NCBI GenBank assembly: GCA_023257255.1
Contig: JALRCR010000014.1
Location: 1 to 33,957 of the forward strand
Length of the DNA: 33,957 bases
From: Gammaproteobacteria bacterium
GTDB lineage: Bacteria > Pseudomonadota > Gammaproteobacteria > Ga0077536
Direction: 5' to 3'
Shown: positions 29,776-33,957 of the stretch, in pieces
Layout of the letters: every line of letters starts with the position of its first letter
Position numbering within the stretch: position 1 is the stretch's first letter
The notes under the pieces: generated by a model
The model's database searches: none
The model's input: only the letters and a program-made list of their open reading frames with translations
What the model was told of the DNA's origin: nothing
Program-made: the position numbers and the translations under genes

Positions 29776-32607
29776 ATGCGCAGACCACTGTTTAGGACCG
29801 CCCTGCTCGCACTGCTTGCGAGCGGCTTGCTGAGCACCCCGACCGTGCGGGCAGCCACGGCACCAACCAGGCCCACCATCGGGACCGCGACGGCCAGCAG
29901 CGGTGCGGCGACCATTCGATTTACCCCCGCCAGCGCGCAACCGCGCGGGGTGGTGGTCTCCAGCTATACGGCCAGTTGCACCACCAGCGGCACGACCACC
30001 GTGCGCACGGGTACCGTCTCCGGCGCGACGGCGAGCGCCGTGACGGTTTCAAGCCTGACCAACGGCAAAACCTATCGCTGCAGCGTCAAGGCCAAAAGCA
30101 GCGCAGGGGTTTTCAGCACGGCCTCGGGCAGCGTGTCGGTCACGCCGGTGGCAGCGCCTAATCCGCCAACCATCGGCACGGCCACGGCGAGCAGTGGTCA
30201 GGCCGTTGTCCGCTACACCGCCGTGGCCCAGCCGACGGGGGTCACGATCACCAGTTACACCGCCAGCTGCACCACCAGCGGCAGCACCACGCCGGTCACC
30301 GCAACCTCGACCAGTGCCGCGGCGACCTCGATCACCGTCACCGGCCTGACCAACGGCAAGACCTATGCCTGCAGTGTCAAGGCTAAAAGCAGCGGCGGCG
30401 TGAGCAGCGCGGCCTCTGGCACGGTGAGCGTCACGCCGGCTTCCCCCTCCGCCCCCAACGCGCCGACCTTGCGCAGCGTCGCCCCCGGCGATGCCCAGAT
30501 CACCGTCAATTTTTCGGCTGCCAGCACGCAACCGAGCGGGGTGTCGGTGGCGAGCTACACCGGCAGTTGCCTTGCAAACGGGAGCAGCACGCCCATCACC
30601 ACCACCGGCACCGAGGCGACGGCCACGGCGGTCACGGTCAAGGGGCTGACCAATGGCACCAGCTACGCCTGCAGCGTGAAAACCAACAGCAGCGCCGCGC
30701 TCAGCAGTGCGGCGTCGTGCACCGCCACCGCCACACCGACCGCAGTCGCGAGCAGCCCGGTGGCCTACGCCACGCCAGCGCAATGGTCGAGCGTCCTGAG
30801 TACGGCGTACGCGCCCTGCAGCTTGAGTTCGGCCGCGACGCTGACCTCGCTCGGCCGCTATCTGCTGTCCGACCAGTCGACCGCCATCACCACGGCGGTA
30901 TATCTCGGCATCGGGTCGAGTGCGTCGGACTACAACGCGACGACGGGCTATGCGGTGCAGTCCGGGACCATCGGCACGGCGGCTACCTACGAGACCTATG
31001 TCTCGAAGCTGATTCAGGCGGTGGGCGTGACGGCGGCCAGCGGCACGGCGACCTACTACCGCTTTGACTCGCATCTGCATCCCAACAACTCGCTGGATGC
31101 CGACTCGACCGACGGCTACAAGCTGAAATTCCGCAACAACTTCGGCAAAGCGTCGACGACCTACGGGTATGTGACCTTCAGTTACGACAACACCACGAAA
31201 AAGCTGCAGGCCCGCGAGCGCTATACCTACAGCCTGGCCAGCGTGACGAGTGGCAACAACAAGACCTACACCGCCACCTATACCCGCGACACCAGCTTTG
31301 GCGCGGCCAACTACTACGTGAATCTCACCGGCGGGGTGTACACACTGGTAGCCCAATCGGCGTCGGCGACCAGCTTCTATTTCTACGATTCGCCGCTGGA
31401 TTATTCGATTCCGACGGCCATGAACCCGACCAGCACGCCCTCTGTCACCAACGGCGCCGCGGGGTTTATTTCCAAGCTGGAAAACACCACCGTCGAAGGC
31501 CCCGGCGGGACGGTCTATCAGAACCTGAGCGCCACCTATCGACCCCAGGCCTCGGTGGCCGGCAGCAGCCCCACGACCAAGACGGCGGCCGATGCCAAAC
31601 TCACCCTCATCAAACAAGCGGTCGAGGGCGCCGGCGGCACGCTGCGCTACGACCCTTCGGTGTACATCGCATTCCGCGACGCCGCGCTCCAGACCACCCT
31701 TGGCAGCGATGCCATTTCAGACGGCACGCCCGGTCAGAATCTGGTGCCTTACGTCTATTTCACCAACGAACAGGACGATGGTGGCACCTATCATCCGTTC
31801 ATGATTGTGGTCAGCTACGCCAACCCGGCCACGCCGCACGGGCTAAGGGATGTGCCGCGCCCGCCGGGCGACGGCACCGGCGGCAGCTATCCCAATTCAA
31901 AAGTCACCCGCTACACCAACCGGGAACAGCGCATCACCCGCATTCCCATGAAAAACTACGGCACGGTCAGCGCCGTGACCGACAATGCCAGCGTGATGGA
32001 CAGCCAGAGCGTTGGCACCTTGTGGGGCGATGTCACTACCACCCAGACCAAGGACGTCTACAACTACGCCAGCAAGGCCGACAACGGGCTGATGATCAAC
32101 GGCGCGGTGATGTTTCCGGCCTACAACAACACGCTGGTATTTTCGCAATCACAGGGCGAGTTGACGGCCAATGGCTGCCACGTCGGGCAGGGCGGCGGCG
32201 GCCCGCACTGCCATGCCGACGGCTATCAGGGGCAACGCGGCCCGGGCGTCGCGCTGTATGGCGATGCGGACTACGTCGGCAAGAACCATCCGCCGCTGAT
32301 CGGCTTCGGCTACGACGGGGTGGCGCTGTTCGGGGTTTATCGCACGCAGGATACGGCCATGAAGGGTTACGGCTCGCTGGACAGTTTTGGCGGCCATAAC
32401 CACGACAGCATCGGCTATCACTACCACGCGCACACCGTCAGCGCGACGGCGACGACCACTGGCCCCAATCCCATCACCTACAGCTACAAGGTGTATGTGA
32501 TGATGAAAGGGGCCTACATCGGCAATATCACCAGCGTGCCCTTGTTTGGCACCGGCGGTAACTGGAGCACCGACAAATACCTGGGCGGACAGGGACCAGA
32601 GCCTTAA
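29776..32607 (+). CDS. Secreted fibronectin-III-repeat and YHYH-domain protein
   Basis: 943 residues. A Sec signal peptide (MRRPLFRTALLALLASG, cut near TVRA-ATA) is followed by three fibronectin-III-like repeats at about 30-125, 128-218 and 223-318, each with a TSYTASC-like strand and GLTNGKTYACSVKAKSS-like strand, so each carries a Cys pair. A Ser/Thr/Tyr-rich middle part follows, and then a C-terminal YHYH domain (about 770-905) with HVGQGGGGPHCHADG, GFGYDGVALFGVY and GGHNHDSIGYHYHAH. YHYH proteins are extracellular and of unknown activity; the clustered His suggest metal binding. GGAGAAGG precedes the ATG. It is transcribed alone after the terminator. Confidence 0.85.
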   Translation: MRRPLFRTALLALLASGLLSTPTVRAATAPTRPTIGTATASSGAATIRFTPASAQPRGVVVSSYTASCTTSGTTTVRTGTVSGATASAVTVSSLTNGKTYRCSVKAKSSAGVFSTASGSVSVTPVAAPNPPTIGTATASSGQAVVRYTAVAQPTGVTITSYTASCTTSGSTTPVTATSTSAAATSITVTGLTNGKTYACSVKAKSSGGVSSAASGTVSVTPASPSAPNAPTLRSVAPGDAQITVNFSAASTQPSGVSVASYTGSCLANGSSTPITTTGTEATATAVTVKGLTNGTSYACSVKTNSSAALSSAASCTATATPTAVASSPVAYATPAQWSSVLSTAYAPCSLSSAATLTSLGRYLLSDQSTAITTAVYLGIGSSASDYNATTGYAVQSGTIGTAATYETYVSKLIQAVGVTAASGTATYYRFDSHLHPNNSLDADSTDGYKLKFRNNFGKASTTYGYVTFSYDNTTKKLQARERYTYSLASVTSGNNKTYTATYTRDTSFGAANYYVNLTGGVYTLVAQSASATSFYFYDSPLDYSIPTAMNPTSTPSVTNGAAGFISKLENTTVEGPGGTVYQNLSATYRPQASVAGSSPTTKTAADAKLTLIKQAVEGAGGTLRYDPSVYIAFRDAALQTTLGSDAISDGTPGQNLVPYVYFTNEQDDGGTYHPFMIVVSYANPATPHGLRDVPRPPGDGTGGSYPNSKVTRYTNREQRITRIPMKNYGTVSAVTDNASVMDSQSVGTLWGDVTTTQTKDVYNYASKADNGLMINGAVMFPAYNNTLVFSQSQGELTANGCHVGQGGGGPHCHADGYQGQRGPGVALYGDADYVGKNHPPLIGFGYDGVALFGVYRTQDTAMKGYGSLDSFGGHNHDSIGYHYHAHTVSATATTTGPNPITYSYKVYVMMKGAYIGNITSVPLFGTGGNWSTDKYLGGQGPEP

Positions 32608-32762
32608 GCCCGGGGCCTACCCACTGCCGGACGCTGTGGCTTGACGGCGCCCGGCCGGCCCGTGAACCTTGTCGCCGCGCATTGGCCTCGCCAGATGCGA
32701 CGGCCCTTGTCGCCGACGCCCATCGCGGCGCGTGCCACTAGCCCATTTCCCAAGGAGCCCTC

Positions 32763-33854
32763 ATGCAAATCAAAGCCGCCGTCATGCGCGCGACCAACCA
32801 GCCCCTCACCATTGAAGACGTCGATCTGGCCGCCCCTGGTCCGGAAGAAGTGTTGGTTAAAACGGTGGCCTGCGGCGTTTGCCACAGCGATTTGCACACC
32901 ATGCAGGGCAATATCGCGACGCCCCTGCCGACGGTGCTGGGTCACGAACCGGCAGGCATCGTGCTGGCGGTGGGCGAGCGGGTACGCAATGTGGCGGTGG
33001 GCGACCATGTGATTGCCTGTACCTCGCTGTTTTGCGGCGCCTGTCCGCAGTGCGTGCGCGGCTGGCCGCACCTGTGTACCGATCGCGGCGCCTGCCGCCG
33101 CGGTGCGGACGACGCCCCCCGCATGAGCAACGGTAACGAACTGATCCATCCGTATGTAGACCTTGGCGGCTTCGCCGAAGCCATGCTGCTGCACTTCCGC
33201 GCGGTGGTGAAAATTGACCCGTCCATCCCGCTCGACCGCGCCGCGCTGGTCGGCTGTGCGGTGACCACGGGCGTGGGCGCCGCGCTCAACACCGCGCAGG
33301 TCGCGCCGGGTTCCACGGTGGCGGTCTTCGGCGCCGGCGGCGTCGGGATTTCCGTCATTCAGGGCGCGCGGATAGCCGGCGCGCGGCAGATCATCGCCAT
33401 CGATCTCAACCCGCGAAAACTTGAAAGCGCGCTTAAGTTTGGCGCGACCGACGTCATCAATCCCGACCAGACCGACGTGGTGAAGGCGATCAAGAAAATG
33501 ACTCGCGGCGGCGCCGACTATGCGTTTGAAGCGGTGGGCGTGCCAAAACTGCTGGAGCAGGCGTTCTACTGCCTCGCGCCGCGCGGCACGGCGGTGCTGG
33601 TGGGCGCGATTGCGATGGGGCAAACGGTGTCGATCAACCCCGGGCACTTCTTTCAGGAGAAACGGATCATCGGCTGCATGATGGGCTCCAACCGCTTCAC
33701 GGTGGACGCGCCGCATTACCTTGAACTCTACCGCCAGGGCCGGCTGGATCTGGACGGCATGGTCACCCGCACCGTGCCGCTCGATCAGGTCAACGACGCC
33801 TTCCGCGCGATCGAGGCGGGTGAAGTGACCCGCACCGTGCTGACCTTTAACTAA
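32763..33854 (+). CDS. Zinc-dependent medium-chain alcohol dehydrogenase
   Basis: 363 residues of the MDR family. Catalytic-zinc ligands are Cys40 in ACGVCHSDLH and His61 (with Glu62) in LGHEPAG; the structural zinc site is CGACPQC plus C105 (Cys91, 94, 97, 105). The NAD-binding fold has VAVFGAGGVGISVIQGA followed by an Asp (AIDLNPRKLE), indicating NAD preference. It resembles the class III-like group that also includes mycothiol- and glutathione-linked dehydrogenases; the natural substrate may be an alcohol or aldehyde from CoA or lipid catabolism. AAGGAG precedes the ATG. The next gene follows by 21 bases. Confidence 0.93.
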   Translation: MQIKAAVMRATNQPLTIEDVDLAAPGPEEVLVKTVACGVCHSDLHTMQGNIATPLPTVLGHEPAGIVLAVGERVRNVAVGDHVIACTSLFCGACPQCVRGWPHLCTDRGACRRGADDAPRMSNGNELIHPYVDLGGFAEAMLLHFRAVVKIDPSIPLDRAALVGCAVTTGVGAALNTAQVAPGSTVAVFGAGGVGISVIQGARIAGARQIIAIDLNPRKLESALKFGATDVINPDQTDVVKAIKKMTRGGADYAFEAVGVPKLLEQAFYCLAPRGTAVLVGAIAMGQTVSINPGHFFQEKRIIGCMMGSNRFTVDAPHYLELYRQGRLDLDGMVTRTVPLDQVNDAFRAIEAGEVTRTVLTFN

Positions 33855-33875
33855 GCCGTCAGAAGGAAACCCACC

Positions 33876-33957
33876 ATGAGCATTCCCGCCCAGGCCGACC
33901 TTGGCATTACGCTTGAAAACCACGTGGCCACCGTCGAGATTCGCCGGCCGCCGCATA
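33876..33957 (+). CDS. Enoyl-CoA hydratase/isomerase family protein, N-terminus only
   Basis: The first 27 codons are visible (AGGAAA upstream; VATVEIRRPPH is the family's first strand, as in crotonase-type VATITLNRPE). The rest is beyond the right edge. It lies 21 bases after the dehydrogenase gene, so the two probably form an operon in acyl-CoA breakdown. The call rests on one strand and the context. Confidence 0.65.
   Translation, partial: MSIPAQADLGITLENHVATVEIRRPPH

Noticed and set aside
30049..31617. Long 522-codon antisense frame
   Set aside because: Arg/Gly/Ala-rich shadow of the repeat region of the YHYH protein.
32604..33956. Minus-strand 450-codon frame
   Set aside because: Antisense to the alcohol dehydrogenase gene, whose zinc sites are unmistakable.

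Overview
The window is a dense, GC-rich bacterial chromosome segment, most likely from a gammaproteobacterium. The queA/tRNA-Leu neighbourhood, the Wsp-type chemosensory operon and the CoA-ester catabolic genes (AMACR-type CaiB/BaiF enzyme, MaoC pair, two-subunit CoA-transferase, ACAD10-like phosphotransferase) all fit that. A lineage rich in lipid, steroid or aromatic catabolism is plausible, but the genus cannot be fixed from sequence alone.

Region 1 (1-5147): a queA gene cut by the left edge and a tRNA-Leu(CAA) gene. The last 24 bases of the tRNA region are imperfectly duplicated (21 of 24 identical) at 5111-5134. Between the copies lie an MpaB-type oxygenase gene, a divergent GlxA-type (DJ-1/AraC) regulator with its own promoter and operator-like palindrome, and an exported metallo-beta-lactamase-fold protein. 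This looks like a small island or island remnant in the tRNA gene; no integrase is visible.

Region 2 (5148-9898, minus strand): a tight five-gene operon, in transcription order a Tat-exported nitroreductase-like protein, an Fe-S protein, an FAD-linked oxidase, a YdhR-like small monooxygenase and a HIT protein. The first three suggest an uncharacterised electron-transfer or oxidoreductase system.

Region 3 (10035-16091): CoA-ester metabolism. It holds a CoA-transferase alpha/beta pair, a phosphotransferase and a flavin-reductase-like protein on the minus strand, two MaoC-fold proteins, an AMACR-type CaiB/BaiF enzyme and a TauE/SafE-family permease.

Region 4 (16562-29637): the most interesting part. 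A GPP34 (Golgi phosphoprotein 3-like) gene, a STAS antagonist and a GHKL anti-sigma-type kinase precede a complete Wsp-like chemosensory set: MCP (WspA), CheW (WspB), CheR-TPR (WspC), CheW (WspD), CheA-REC (WspE) and CheB (WspF). In place of the WspR diguanylate cyclase, the output protein has a WspR-like receiver fused to a SpoIIE/PP2C phosphatase. A Na/Pi-cotransporter-PhoU protein and an acetolactate decarboxylase follow, and a strong intrinsic terminator closes the unit. The inferred logic is that a Wsp array, by phosphorylating the receiver, controls a phosphatase that dephosphorylates the STAS protein, opposing the GHKL kinase. This would be chemosensory control of partner switching instead of c-di-GMP synthesis.

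Region 5 (29776-33957): a large secreted protein with three fibronectin-III-like repeats and a YHYH domain, a zinc alcohol dehydrogenase, and the start of an enoyl-CoA hydratase/isomerase gene cut by the right edge.
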